From NCBI RefSeq assembly GCF_002909255.1, contig NZ_PIOB01000004.1, positions 310,001-374,000 on the forward strand: DNA of 64,000 bases, given 5' to 3'. The stretch comes from Arenibacter hampyeongensis. GTDB lineage: Bacteria; Bacteroidota; Bacteroidia; Flavobacteriales; Flavobacteriaceae. Shown in pieces: positions 53,649 to 62,339 of the stretch. A program made the position numbers and the translations under genes. A model generated the notes under the pieces. The model did no database searches. It was given only the letters and a program-made list of their open reading frames with translations, and was not told the origin of the DNA. Positions within the stretch are counted from its first letter, which is position 1; each line of letters begins with the position of its first letter.

Positions 53649-55199
53649 ATGAAAGAAGATCTAAAAGGGAATAAAGCTGCAATCACTCCAGAGGAGATTG
53701 ATAATTGTATTGCACTCTTGCAGCAATTAGTGGACCATACAGATCAGATATTCGATATTCCAAAAGAAAAAAGAACCGCCTTAATAAAGGTATCGGGCCA
53801 ATTTTCCAGACCCAATAGGGAAGAATTTTCCAGAAGAAAAAAAGACGGCAAGAAAAGTGCCCAACGTAAAAAAGCTGCAAGGGACAAAAAGGCCCGTAAG
53901 GAAACAGGTATTAGAAATGCACGTGAGGCCCACATATTTGTAGCCCCTAAACTTTTGCCTTCTGCAGAATTGATCGATCATAAAAAACAGGAACTGGAGG
54001 TATCAAGGAACTGTTATGTTTGTAAAACGGAGTTTAGCGAATTGCATCATTTTTATGATACTATGTGCATAAAATGTGGTGATTTCAACTATGCCAAGCG
54101 TTTTCAAACAGCTGATGTAAAAGGGCAAGTTGCCGTTGTAACTGGCTCTAGATTAAAAATTGGTTATCATATTACTTTAATGTTATTACGTGGCGGGGCC
54201 ACTGTTATCGCTACGACCCGGTTCCCTGTTGATTCGGCATTGCGCTTTTCCAAGGAGGATGATTTTATGGAGTGGGGGCATCGATTAAAAATACATGGCC
54301 TGGATTTACGTCATATCCCAAGTGTGGAAATATTTTGTAATTATATAGAGCGGCAATATGAACGATTGGATATTCTAATCAATAATGCAGCCCAGACTGT
54401 ACGACGGCCCGCTGGCTTTTACCATCATTTGATGTCCAACGAAGAAAGCCCCATAAAATTACTTCCTCCAGATGCACAAAAAGTTTTGAGCGATCATACA
54501 AGTTGTTTACAGGAATTAAAAGAGTTAACCTCTGGAGCATCCCCCAATCGGAATATGCCGGTTAGCTGGCATGGACCGGAAGCGGGAATTGGAATAAGGG
54601 CTTCGGCCAAATTATCCCAAATTCCCTATAGTTTTGATAATGTCTTGGTGGCAAAAGAGGTATTTCCCACAGGGGAATTGGATGCCGATCTACAACAGGT
54701 GGATTTACGCAAAACAAATAGTTGGCGGCTTAAATTGGGAGAAATTGAAACTACCGAAATGTTGGAAGTACAATTGGTGAATGCTGTTGCCCCTTTTGTA
54801 TTGTGCAACCGTTTGGCGGAATTAATGAAGAAGGAGAACACAGGACAAAAACATATCATTAATGTTTCGGCAATGGAAGGGAAGTTTCATCGTTCTTTTA
54901 AGGAATCACGCCACCCACATACCAATATGGCCAAGGCCGCTTTAAATATGCTTACTCATACCGCTTCAGGGGAATTGGCCAAAGCAGGAATATTTATGAA
55001 TGCCGTGGACACCGGATGGGTTACGGATGAAGACCCAGCTGAACTATCTAAAATGAAACAGGAAGTCTATGATTTTCAACCGCCCTTGGATATTGTGGAT
55101 GGTGCTGCTAGGGTGTTGGATCCTTTAATTGATGGAATTAATACCGGAAAACATTGGTCAGGTAAATTCCTGAAGGATTACTTTCCAATTGGTTGGTAA
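53649..55199 (+). CDS. SDR-fold protein with basic and zinc-ribbon N-terminal region
   Basis: A protein of 516 residues. The first part is helical and then very basic ([20 protein letters not shown], 61-80). A zinc-ribbon-like C-x2-C-x14-C-x2-C follows (Cys122, 125, 140, 143). Then comes a short-chain dehydrogenase fold: [13 protein letters not shown] (164-176), [21 protein letters not shown]. The expected catalytic YxxxK reads TNMAK, so the Tyr is missing. Nucleotide binding may be kept without normal redox activity. It follows the two RNA helicases by 47 bases, and the basic and zinc regions suggest nucleic-acid binding; this is inference. Confidence 0.75.
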   Translation: MKEDLKGNKAAITPEEIDNCIALLQQLVDHTDQIFDIPKEKRTALIKVSGQFSRPNREEFSRRKKDGKKSAQRKKAARDKKARKETGIRNAREAHIFVAPKLLPSAELIDHKKQELEVSRNCYVCKTEFSELHHFYDTMCIKCGDFNYAKRFQTADVKGQVAVVTGSRLKIGYHITLMLLRGGATVIATTRFPVDSALRFSKEDDFMEWGHRLKIHGLDLRHIPSVEIFCNYIERQYERLDILINNAAQTVRRPAGFYHHLMSNEESPIKLLPPDAQKVLSDHTSCLQELKELTSGASPNRNMPVSWHGPEAGIGIRASAKLSQIPYSFDNVLVAKEVFPTGELDADLQQVDLRKTNSWRLKLGEIETTEMLEVQLVNAVAPFVLCNRLAELMKKENTGQKHIINVSAMEGKFHRSFKESRHPHTNMAKAALNMLTHTASGELAKAGIFMNAVDTGWVTDEDPAELSKMKQEVYDFQPPLDIVDGAARVLDPLIDGINTGKHWSGKFLKDYFPIGW

Positions 55200-55404
55200 T
55201 CATATCCCGCCAAATTACAGTTTGAATTTACTCAATAAGTGAGATTTGAATGCACAGATGCTTGGGGCGGAATATTAGCTGTAGTTTCCATCCGATGCCT
55301 TATGGGATTCCCCTGAAGTAATTGACTTCAATCTGAAAAAAACAGACCTATTTACCGGAATACAAATTCTATTTTACACGATTAACTTTTTTATCTTCGT
55401 GCCT

Positions 55405-56184
55405 ATGAATGCAATTGATATAAGAACGGTTGATGTTGTTCAATATATAAAACCATTACGGGAAGGTGGTTCCCTGCCGGCGATTGTAAAAGCCGACGAT
55501 GGATTTTTATATGTTTTAAAATTCAGAGGGGCAGGACAAGGAAAAAAGGCGTTAATAGCTGAACTTATTGGAGGCGAGCTGGCCCGGGCCATTGGACTTA
55601 AGGTGCCTGAATTGGTTTTTATGAATCTAGATGATTCATTTAGCAAGACAGAACCGGATGAGGAAGTTCAAGACTTACTCAAATTTAGTGTAGGCCTCAA
55701 CCTCGGCTTGCATTTTTTGTCCAGTGCCATTACTTATGATCCTTTGGTTTCCAAGGTGGATGCCTTGATCGCATCTAAAGTGGTACTACTGGATAGCATT
55801 ATGAGTAATATAGACAGGACGGCAAAGAACACCAATTTGTTGCACTGGAATAATGAATTGTGGGTAATTGATAATGGCGCAAGTTTTTATTTTCACCATA
55901 ATTGGGAAACATGGAAAAATCATCTTACCAGAACCTTTCCACTAATAAAGGACCATGTGCTTTTAGAGTTTGCCACAGAATTAAAAGAGGCGGCATTAGT
56001 AATAAAAGGTTCACTCAATACCGATAAAATTGAAGAGATCATTGGATTAATACCAGAGGAATGGTTGTTGGACGGGGCCGATGATTTAAATCCCGATGAA
56101 ATTAGAGCGGCTTATATTGAATATATAAACGCCAAACTTGCTATGATCGATATATTAGCTAAAGAGTCTGAAAATGCAAGATAA
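55405..56184 (+). CDS. HipA-like kinase-fold protein
   Basis: A protein of 259 residues resembling the stand-alone HipA-like kinase domain (HipA_2). GGSLPAIVKADDGFLYVLKFRG gives a P-loop and a Lys-bearing strand. LLDSIMSNIDRTAKNTNLL matches the HipA catalytic loop (usually N-x-D-R-x-x-N-N/T-N), and WVIDNGASFYFHH matches the metal-binding D-x-G. There is no HipB-type antitoxin gene beside it. The start is ATG 55405; an upstream GTG at 55399 overlaps a near -7 element (TATCTTCG, 55392-55399). It overlaps the DUF3037 gene by 11 bases. Confidence 0.8.
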   Translation: MNAIDIRTVDVVQYIKPLREGGSLPAIVKADDGFLYVLKFRGAGQGKKALIAELIGGELARAIGLKVPELVFMNLDDSFSKTEPDEEVQDLLKFSVGLNLGLHFLSSAITYDPLVSKVDALIASKVVLLDSIMSNIDRTAKNTNLLHWNNELWVIDNGASFYFHHNWETWKNHLTRTFPLIKDHVLLEFATELKEAALVIKGSLNTDKIEEIIGLIPEEWLLDGADDLNPDEIRAAYIEYINAKLAMIDILAKESENAR

Positions 56185-56557
56185 AGACAAATACGAATAC
56201 GCAATTATTAGACTTGTACCTAAAGTGGAGCGTGCAGAATTCTTCAATATTGGGGTGATACTTTTTTCAAGGCGCAGGAAATTCTTGGAAGTAAAATATT
56301 TAGTAGATCCCAAAAAATTAAAATGTTTCTCAAGCGAAATCGATATTAATGCCATAGATGAATATTTAAAGGCCTGGACATTGGTATGTAAAGGAGCACC
56401 ATATGGAGGTGCGATCGGGAAATTGGATTTACCGGATAGATTTCGGTGGTTAACTGCCTCCAGGAGCACTATGATTCAAAGTTCAGAAACACATTCGGGC
56501 CTATGCCATGATCCAAAAAAAGAACTGGAAAATCTATTTGAAAGTTACGTTTTATAG
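56174..56557 (+). CDS. DUF3037 protein, partner of the HipA-like kinase
   Basis: A protein of 127 residues with the DUF3037 pattern: YEYAIIRLVPKVERAEFFNIGVILF, KYLVDPKKLKCFSSEID, and LPDRFRWLTASRSTMIQSSE followed by GLCHDPKKELENLF. The family has no settled function. An 11-base overlap with the kinase gene points to translational coupling and a shared job. It could be substrate, inhibitor or adaptor of the kinase. Confidence 0.85.
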   Translation: MQDKDKYEYAIIRLVPKVERAEFFNIGVILFSRRRKFLEVKYLVDPKKLKCFSSEIDINAIDEYLKAWTLVCKGAPYGGAIGKLDLPDRFRWLTASRSTMIQSSETHSGLCHDPKKELENLFESYVL

Positions 56558-56886
56558 GGGAAATATTTGCGTAAGTGGGACACAATGTTAACATATTAAC
56601 GAATTGTTGATAATAATACTTGGAATTGTTATGCGGGAATTGACGTTTATTTAAACCGCTAAGATCTTCAAATTTACCTATGATATTTATCGATAGGAAT
56701 GGCAGTAGAGCTAGGTATATTGCAGTTGGGACAGGGTTTTAAGATTTAAGAAATTATGCGTGAAAATTCAAGCTTGTTCGCCTCTGAAAATAGGCCCAGT
56801 AAATATTATTGAACTAATTAGCTGTATTTTAAATTATTAGCACGATATTTGCAAAATAATATTATAATAAATTTAATTACATTACA
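56558..56886 (+). other. Intergenic region with the cspA promoter
   Basis: No convincing gene. A near -7 element GATATTTG lies at 56844-56851, 36 bases before cspA. An 18-codon ORF from the ATG at 56757 is probably chance. Confidence 0.45.
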
Positions 56887-57081
56887 ATGAGTAGTAAAGG
56901 AACAGTAAAATTTTTCAATGACACTAAAGGTTTTGGTTTTATCACTGAAGAAGGTGTTGAAAAAGATCATTTTGTACACATCTCTGGATTAATCGATGAA
57001 ATTCGCGAAGGCGATGAAGTATCTTTTGATCTTAAAGAAGGTAACAAAGGATTAAACGCAGTAAACGTACAAGTTATATAA
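56887..57081 (+). CDS. cspA: Cold shock protein
   Basis: A single cold-shock domain of 64 residues: KGTVKFFNDTKGFGFITEEG with RNP1 GFGFI, DHFVHISGLIDEI with RNP2 FVHIS. It is an RNA chaperone. It has a strong terminator and is a single-gene unit. Its leader, about 30 bases from the near -7 element, is much shorter than that of the other cold-shock-domain gene at 19152. Confidence 0.95.
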   Translation: MSSKGTVKFFNDTKGFGFITEEGVEKDHFVHISGLIDEIREGDEVSFDLKEGNKGLNAVNVQVI

Positions 57082-57103
57082 TATATACTTCCATGTTTAA
57101 TGA

Positions 57104-57133
57104 AAAGGCCCATCAGTTATGATGGGCTTTTTT
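57104..57133 (+). terminator. Terminator after cspA
   Basis: GCCCATCA (57108-57115) pairs with TGATGGGC (57120-57127) around GTTA, flanked by A and T runs. Confidence 0.9.
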
Positions 57134-57198
57134 ATGTTTATAAAACAACGAATTTTAAGAAATAAGGCGTAGTTTCGCGCCCTGTAAAAAACTGGTGT

Positions 57199-57648
57199 AT
57201 GAAGCGTATAAATGAGTACAAGAAATTATTTGGAATAGAAAAGGAAATCGATCTAAAGTTGCTGAAGAAAAGTTACCGCGACTTGGTAAAGGAATGGCAC
57301 CCGGATAAATTTCAAGAAGGAGATAACAAACGTGGGGAAGCGGAAGTAAATGGTCGCAGGATTATAGACGGCTACCATTTTTTAGTGAGTATAGCTCCTG
57401 AAACCAAAGCAGCAAATCTAGAGGCATATACCGAAACTATTAATAATTCCGGTATTGCAGATTACCATCACAAAGGTCTTTTGTTGGAAATTACCTTTAT
57501 GGACGGATCTACTTACGAGTATTTTGGCGTTACCAAACAAGTTTATATCAAGATGGTCAACTCCAATACGGTTAATCGTTTTGCCAAACGTATGATCTAT
57601 CCTAAATACACTTATAGACAGTCTAAAAAACAGCTTCAAGAGGCATAA
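57199..57648 (+). CDS. J-domain protein with KTSC domain
   Basis: A protein of 149 residues. The N-terminal J-domain (about 5-62) keeps HPD in KEWHPDKFQEGD and so can probably stimulate a DnaK-type chaperone. The C-terminal KTSC domain (about 92-140: LLLEITFMDGSTYEYFGVTKQVY, FAKRMIYPKYTYR) has been linked with RNA or lysyl-tRNA-related proteins; its role here is unknown. There is no Gly/Phe or zinc region as in DnaJ. Confidence 0.85.
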   Translation: MKRINEYKKLFGIEKEIDLKLLKKSYRDLVKEWHPDKFQEGDNKRGEAEVNGRRIIDGYHFLVSIAPETKAANLEAYTETINNSGIADYHHKGLLLEITFMDGSTYEYFGVTKQVYIKMVNSNTVNRFAKRMIYPKYTYRQSKKQLQEA

Positions 57649-57821
57649 GACCTTTAAGCTTGAAAATTTAAGCAACCAATTAAGCCTTGATTAAAGAATT
57701 AAGTGAAAGCCCTTTGGACTTTTTCTTATTTAAAAAACGACGGTTAAGTTTGTCCGCTATTGACTGCTAGCCAAGGTGATCTGCCCGGGACAAGTTGGTG
57801 ATATGTAATTAACAGTAATAT

Positions 57822-57857
57822 AAACGAATATTTATTCGATTATATTGTTTATATTTG
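57822..57857 (+). promoter_or_regulatory. Operator and promoter of the TetR/MBL operon
   Basis: CGAATA-TT-TATTCG (57825-57838) is a perfect 14-base palindrome with further pairing at its ends. TATATTTG (57850-57857) is an exact -7 element only 4 bases before the GTG start, so the mRNA should be leaderless or nearly so. Confidence 0.65.
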
Positions 57858-57861
57858 CAGC

Positions 57862-58434
57862 GTGAGAGTAAAGGATGAAATAAAACAATTGGCCATAGTA
57901 GAAAACACTTTAGAAGTGGTTTTTGAACGGGGCTTCGCCGGAATTAAAATGGCGGACCTGGCCAAGCGGGTTGGCCTATCTGTTTCCACCTTATATGTTT
58001 ATTATAAGAATAAAGAGGATTTAGTTGTGTCTATTGCCACGGATTTAATCGCCAGGGAAACCCAAAGAAGCGAACAGGAGATATCACAGAATTTACCCTA
58101 TAAGCTAAAACTAAGAACACTGTGGTTATTTTGGATCAATTTCAGTATCAACCATAGAAAGGAAATGAGTTTCTTGGATCAGTTAAAGAAATCTCCTTAT
58201 TACGATAAAGTACCTGTATCCGTTAAGGCAAACAAAAGTAAGTTGGCCATGGAATTAATTGACTTGGGGAAAAAGGAAGGTCTGCTAAAGAATATTGATA
58301 ACCATATTCACTTTGCCGTTATCGGGGCCATAATGGGGGAGACCGTAAAACTAATTATGGATAATAAATTGGAATTGAGTAAGAAAGATATAGACTTGAT
58401 GTTCTCCACGGTTTGGGACGCCATTAAAAGTTAG
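57862..58434 (+). CDS. TetR-family repressor, probably leaderless
   Basis: Regulator of 190 residues. HTH at about 15-55 (VVFERGFAGIKMADLAKRVG, LSVSTLYVYYKNKEDLVVSI). The start is GTG at 57862; the next Met would cut into the HTH, so this start is needed even though the -7 element ends at 57857. It probably controls itself and the metallo-beta-lactamase-fold gene 70 bases downstream. Confidence 0.88.
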   Translation: MRVKDEIKQLAIVENTLEVVFERGFAGIKMADLAKRVGLSVSTLYVYYKNKEDLVVSIATDLIARETQRSEQEISQNLPYKLKLRTLWLFWINFSINHRKEMSFLDQLKKSPYYDKVPVSVKANKSKLAMELIDLGKKEGLLKNIDNHIHFAVIGAIMGETVKLIMDNKLELSKKDIDLMFSTVWDAIKS

Positions 58435-58504
58435 TTTTTTTTGGATCATAACAGAATTAATATTCGATAATAGAGCAATTAGTGGCATATTGGTGGCAAA
58501 AACT

Positions 58505-59644
58505 ATGAATCAATTTAGAAATACAATAAAGAAAATGAGTATAATTATTGGCAGTGGACTTTTCATGGTGATTGTGATCGGGGTTCTATTTTTGTATTTA
58601 AGCCCTGAGTTTGGTGGTACTCCCACCATGGAGCAAAAAAAAATCTACATTAAATCACCCAATTATAAGGATGGAAAGTTTGTCAACAGGGAACACGTAA
58701 AACTGGATATGAGTATGCGCGATATGGGTAAAAGTTTGGCGGGCTACTTTGGGTCTTCACCACTTACAAAACCCAAAATGAATATTCCAGTGGACAATTT
58801 GGATTCGTTGGATATTGTTAAATTTAAAGACAGCACTCGGCTTATCTGGTTTGGTCATTCTGCTTTCCTGTTGCAAACGAACAACAAAACAATTTTGATC
58901 GACCCCATGTTCGGTAAGGTGCCTGCACCGCACCCCATGTTGGGAAGTAACAGATTTAGTAGGGAGCTACCGATCGCTGTAGAAAAACTTCCGGTAATAG
59001 ATGCCGTGATTATTTCCCACGATCATTACGATCACTTGGACTACGGCACCATTCAGAAATTAAAAGAGAAAGTGAATATGTTTTACACCCCCTTGGGTGT
59101 TGGTGTCCACCTACAAAAATGGGGAGTGGAAAAAGGACGTATTGTAGAATTGGATTGGTGGCAGGAAGTTAACCATGAGGGTTTAGTATTCAGATGTACC
59201 CCGGCCCAGCATTTTTCCGGAAGGGGATTGTCCGATAGAGCAAATACTTTATGGAGTTCTTGGATAGTACAATCAGAAACCGATAATATTTTCTTTAGTG
59301 GAGACAGTGGTTATGGCCCACATTTTAAGGAGATTGGAGATAAATTTGGTCCTTTCGATCTTGCCATGATAGAATGTGGGCAGTACAATGAGATGTGGCC
59401 CGATATTCATATGTTTCCAGAAGAAACAGCCCAGGCAGGATTGGATGTAAGGGCAAAGCAGATAATGCCCATACATTGGGGAGCCTTTAAATTGGCAATG
59501 CATCCCTGGACAGAACCTGTTGAACGCCTTTCCAAAAAAGCTAAGGAACTCAATCTGGATTTGATAACACCAAGAATTGGGGAACCCATAAATATTGATA
59601 AATTGAATGTACGCACCTCTGAATGGTGGAAAAAATCTGAATAA
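58505..59644 (+). CDS. Metallo-beta-lactamase-fold hydrolase, NAPE-PLD/UlaG-like
   Basis: A protein of 379 residues with an N-terminal membrane helix or uncleaved signal (about 15-38). The zinc motif is ISHDHYDHLDY (HxHxDH), after RLIWFGHSAFLLQTNNKTILIDPMFG. Later ligands lie in PAQHFSGRGL, FFSGDSGYG and MPIHWGAF. The order fits the NAPE-PLD-like group of MBL proteins, which includes phosphodiesterases. Role unknown; a lipid or envelope substrate would suit the anchor. The ATG at 58505 is preferred over an upstream TTG at 58490. Confidence 0.88.
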   Translation: MNQFRNTIKKMSIIIGSGLFMVIVIGVLFLYLSPEFGGTPTMEQKKIYIKSPNYKDGKFVNREHVKLDMSMRDMGKSLAGYFGSSPLTKPKMNIPVDNLDSLDIVKFKDSTRLIWFGHSAFLLQTNNKTILIDPMFGKVPAPHPMLGSNRFSRELPIAVEKLPVIDAVIISHDHYDHLDYGTIQKLKEKVNMFYTPLGVGVHLQKWGVEKGRIVELDWWQEVNHEGLVFRCTPAQHFSGRGLSDRANTLWSSWIVQSETDNIFFSGDSGYGPHFKEIGDKFGPFDLAMIECGQYNEMWPDIHMFPEETAQAGLDVRAKQIMPIHWGAFKLAMHPWTEPVERLSKKAKELNLDLITPRIGEPINIDKLNVRTSEWWKKSE

Positions 59645-59646
59645 CC

Positions 59647-59853
59647 ATGATTACAGTTTTTAAGACAGATATAAGTCAGGAGCAGGAGTCCCGGGTAAGA
59701 CAATTTTTAGACCTATTTAAGGAGATTTTAAAGATAGATTTTGATTTTGAGGATTGTGATAATATACTCCGTATAGAAACCATTGACGATATTACCTCCC
59801 ACGTAGAAATCGTCTTAAATTCCAATGGTTATTTCTGTAGAGAACTTTTGTAG
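59647..59853 (+). CDS. Small hypothetical protein of 68 residues
   Basis: It starts 2 bases after the MBL gene stops, so it is probably part of that operon. MITVFKTDISQEQESRVRQFL and ILRIETIDDITSHVEIVLNSNGYFCREL suggest a beta-alpha-beta-alpha-beta fold like heavy-metal-associated domains, but the metal-binding CxxC is missing. Function unknown. Confidence 0.6.
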   Translation: MITVFKTDISQEQESRVRQFLDLFKEILKIDFDFEDCDNILRIETIDDITSHVEIVLNSNGYFCRELL

Positions 59854-59899
59854 GGCTAGGCATTCCAGCTGAAACGTATTTTAAGTGCTTAAGCTATAA

Positions 59900-60103
59900 T
59901 TAGGCAGTATAGAACCCACTATTGACAAGATTTCCGGATAAGTAAATTATATAAGTGTCAGTGATCATAAAATAAGGGGCTTGGGTACGCCGCATTGCAT
60001 GAGTCAGCAGATCCCGGTAATATTGTTCAATTATAAATAGGTTTCGATAATGCTCAATTTCTGTAAGCTGCATAGAACAACCGGCATAGCGGAAGCCACA
60101 CAT
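59900..60103 (-). CDS. Possible small protein of 67 residues
   Basis: An open frame on the minus strand, 55 bases after the ArsC-like gene. It has several aromatic residues and no known family. No promoter was seen. It may be the last gene of the small minus-strand operon or a chance frame. Confidence 0.25.
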   Translation of the reverse strand: MCGFRYAGCSMQLTEIEHYRNLFIIEQYYRDLLTHAMRRTQAPYFMITDTYIIYLSGNLVNSGFYTA

Positions 60104-60158
60104 ATTAAATCTTTGTTAATATTGATTATTGTTTACGGCCAACCGGCTCTGGACCTAA

Positions 60159-60524
60159 TTATATGTTAATAATATCGGTAGGAGTTTCAATTAAAATGGT
60201 CATTTTACCACGTAGTGCAATGGGCTGCTTCATAATTTCAGGGTTGTGCCTTATCATTTTGATCCAGTCGTCGGTAGAAAACTCATGAGGATCAAATTGT
60301 GCCTTATAGGATGGATGTTCCTGATTTACCAAGTCCTTCACCTCAATCTTTAATTTGTCCGCCAGTTCTACTATTTGGGTTCCCGTTAGGGCGACTTTTA
60401 AGATGTCTATTTCATGTATAGGTAGGCCCTTAGCCTTCGCATATGCCAAGGTTTGCTTGGCCCTTGTGGATTTGGAACTGTAATACAAGGTAATCTGTCT
60501 TTCCGATGTAGCTATTTCTCCCAT
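60159..60524 (-). CDS. ArsC/Spx-fold protein lacking the active cysteine
   Basis: A protein of 121 residues that resembles the ArsC family: ITLYYSSKSTRAKQTLAYAKAKGLPIHEID at the start, KLKIEVKDLVNQEHPSYK, DDWIKMIRHNPEIMKQPIAL, then ILIETPTDI. The position of the reactive Cys (usually after the first strand) is filled by SSKS, and there is no Cys in the whole protein. It therefore cannot be a thiol arsenate reductase; a Spx-like binding role is possible. It follows the 71-residue gene by 21 bases. Confidence 0.75.
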   Translation of the reverse strand: MGEIATSERQITLYYSSKSTRAKQTLAYAKAKGLPIHEIDILKVALTGTQIVELADKLKIEVKDLVNQEHPSYKAQFDPHEFSTDDWIKMIRHNPEIMKQPIALRGKMTILIETPTDIINI

Positions 60525-60545
60525 ATGCTTTATTTTTGACCTGCA

Positions 60546-60761
60546 TCACCCATTTTTTTTATGGGTCTCCATATGATGTTTTAATAATTGCTTTAAACTC
60601 TCCAAATAATCCTGCAAAGCTTCCTTGTCTACATGCGGATGGTTTTTTGCAGAAATTGTCAAAGGGTTTTCATCCAGAGAACGATATAATTCGGGGTAAT
60701 TGCTCTCGATATTGGAGGTAAGCTGTGTAATCTGGCCTAATACTTTTCTTAAATCGTTCAT
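60546..60761 (-). CDS. Hypothetical 71-residue helical protein
   Basis: MNDLRKVLGQITQLTSNIES, followed by LYRSLDENPLTISAKNHPHVD and a helix LQDYLESLKQLLKHHMETHKK. All-helical, polar, with His residues. No family is recognised by name. It lies first in a short operon with the ArsC-like gene. Confidence 0.65.
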   Translation of the reverse strand: MNDLRKVLGQITQLTSNIESNYPELYRSLDENPLTISAKNHPHVDKEALQDYLESLKQLLKHHMETHKKNG

Positions 60762-61309
60762 TTTAAAATAGTATTGATTGCATACTATAAATATAAAGAA
60801 GTTTTTAATCTAAAACTCAGGTTAAGGTCATATAAATCCTATTTTCAGTCTAATAACTCTTAAAAACACCCCGAGACTGTCAAAATTTTATTAGTGAAAC
60901 TCAATTTTGAGAAGTCAGTAAGACGCACTGAAAATTGAAAGTTGAACTAATCCCGCCGAAAAAGGCGGGATCTAGGTTCAATACCTCGACCCTTGGGTCG
61001 ATTCCTATTATTGGGTTCAGGGCTTGCCATGAGGTTTAATACCTTTTATTTGTTACCGACTGCTGAAGCAAACTAAGGACTTATTGTTGGCAATTTATAT
61101 TTGCAAATTTTCTTGTCAAGAGTTTATGACCATTCATATCGGTTATTTTTTGATGAAATCATATATTAGGGTCATTTCAACTATATTTATGTAGCACAAA
61201 CCTTTAAAAGTGCATAAAATACCCAATATTTACAATAATGGTAAAGAGGTATACAGCTACCTTTGAAGTATAATTAAGAGCGATAGTAAAACAATATAAA
61301 CGAAAAACA
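60762..61309. other. Intergenic region with two palindromes
   Basis: ATCCCGCC (60950-60957) pairs with GGCGGGAT (60964-60971) around GAAAAA. Shortly after, TCGACCC (60986-60992) and GGGTCGA (60995-61001) form a second palindrome. The surrounding GC content is higher than in the flanks. No gene is supported. It may be a small repeated intergenic element. Confidence 0.6.
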
Positions 61310-62323
61310 ATGAAAGCAATAGGATTTAAACGATCACTACCCATTTCTGAAAAAGATAGTTTTATAGCGTTCGAAACGGAAATACCAACGCCCACTGGAT
61401 ACGACCTACTGGTTAAAATTGAAGCAATTTCCGTAAACCCGGTAGATTTTAAAATAAGGCAAAATGCTGCAAAGGATACGGTATTGGAGACCCCGAAAAT
61501 TATTGGATGGGATGCAGTGGGAATCGTGGAGGCGGTAGGCGACACCACTTCAAAATTTAATGTTGGAGATCAGGTTTACTATGCTGGGGACATAACCAGG
61601 AGTGGTAGCAATGCAGAATACCAATTGATAGACGAGCGTATTGTTGGTCACAAACCTAAAAACCTAAGTATAGCCGAAGCGGCCGCAATGCCACTAACAA
61701 GCTTAACAGCCTATGAGGCCTTGTTTGATCGTATTGGAATAGACGCGGAGAAAGACAAGGGAAAATCCGTCTTGATCTTGGCAGGAGCTGGTGGGGTAGG
61801 CTCTATTGCTATACAGTTGGCCAAGAAGTTGGCCAATCTTACGGTAATTGCTACGGCTTCCCGTGAAGACTCCATTAAATGGTGTACAGATTTAGGGGCG
61901 GATTTCGTAGTAAATCATCATAACCTAAAAGAGGAATTGGAAAAATTAGGGTATAGCCAAGTAGATTATATTTTGGATTTTGTGGATTTGGAAGGGTATT
62001 GGGAAATGGCTACAGATATTATTAAACCACAGGGACATATTGTTTCTATTACGGGTAGTAGTAAACCTTTGAATCTGAATTTGCTAAAAAATAAGAGCGT
62101 TACCTTTTCGTGGGAGTTAATGTATACTCGTTCCATGTATACAACGGAGGACATAGAGAGGCAGCACGATATTTTAAATCATGTGGCCCATTTGTTGGAC
62201 GAGGGAATTTTAAAATCCACCTTGAACACTACACTATATGGATTTACGGTGGAAAACCTCAAGTACGCGCATGAAATGCAAGAATCCGGAAAATCTATAG
62301 GTAAAACGGTAATCCTTTATTAG
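61310..62323 (+). CDS. Zinc-independent MDR oxidoreductase (quinone reductase-like)
   Basis: A protein of 337 residues of the zinc-type alcohol dehydrogenase-like/quinone reductase branch. SVNPVDFKIRQNA, IIGWDAVGIVEAVGD, the Rossmann motif LAGAGGVGSIAIQLAKKLA (about 154-172), VDYILDFVDLEGYW. The zinc-binding residues of true alcohol dehydrogenases are not seen. It uses NADPH to reduce quinones or enones. It lies 16 bases before the RidA gene. Confidence 0.9.
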   Translation: MKAIGFKRSLPISEKDSFIAFETEIPTPTGYDLLVKIEAISVNPVDFKIRQNAAKDTVLETPKIIGWDAVGIVEAVGDTTSKFNVGDQVYYAGDITRSGSNAEYQLIDERIVGHKPKNLSIAEAAAMPLTSLTAYEALFDRIGIDAEKDKGKSVLILAGAGGVGSIAIQLAKKLANLTVIATASREDSIKWCTDLGADFVVNHHNLKEELEKLGYSQVDYILDFVDLEGYWEMATDIIKPQGHIVSITGSSKPLNLNLLKNKSVTFSWELMYTRSMYTTEDIERQHDILNHVAHLLDEGILKSTLNTTLYGFTVENLKYAHEMQESGKSIGKTVILY

Positions 62324-62339
62324 TTAATATCCCAGGCAA

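Noticed and set aside
56757-56813. An 18-codon ORF before cspA
   Set aside because: No repeat, conservation hint or start signal; expected by chance.
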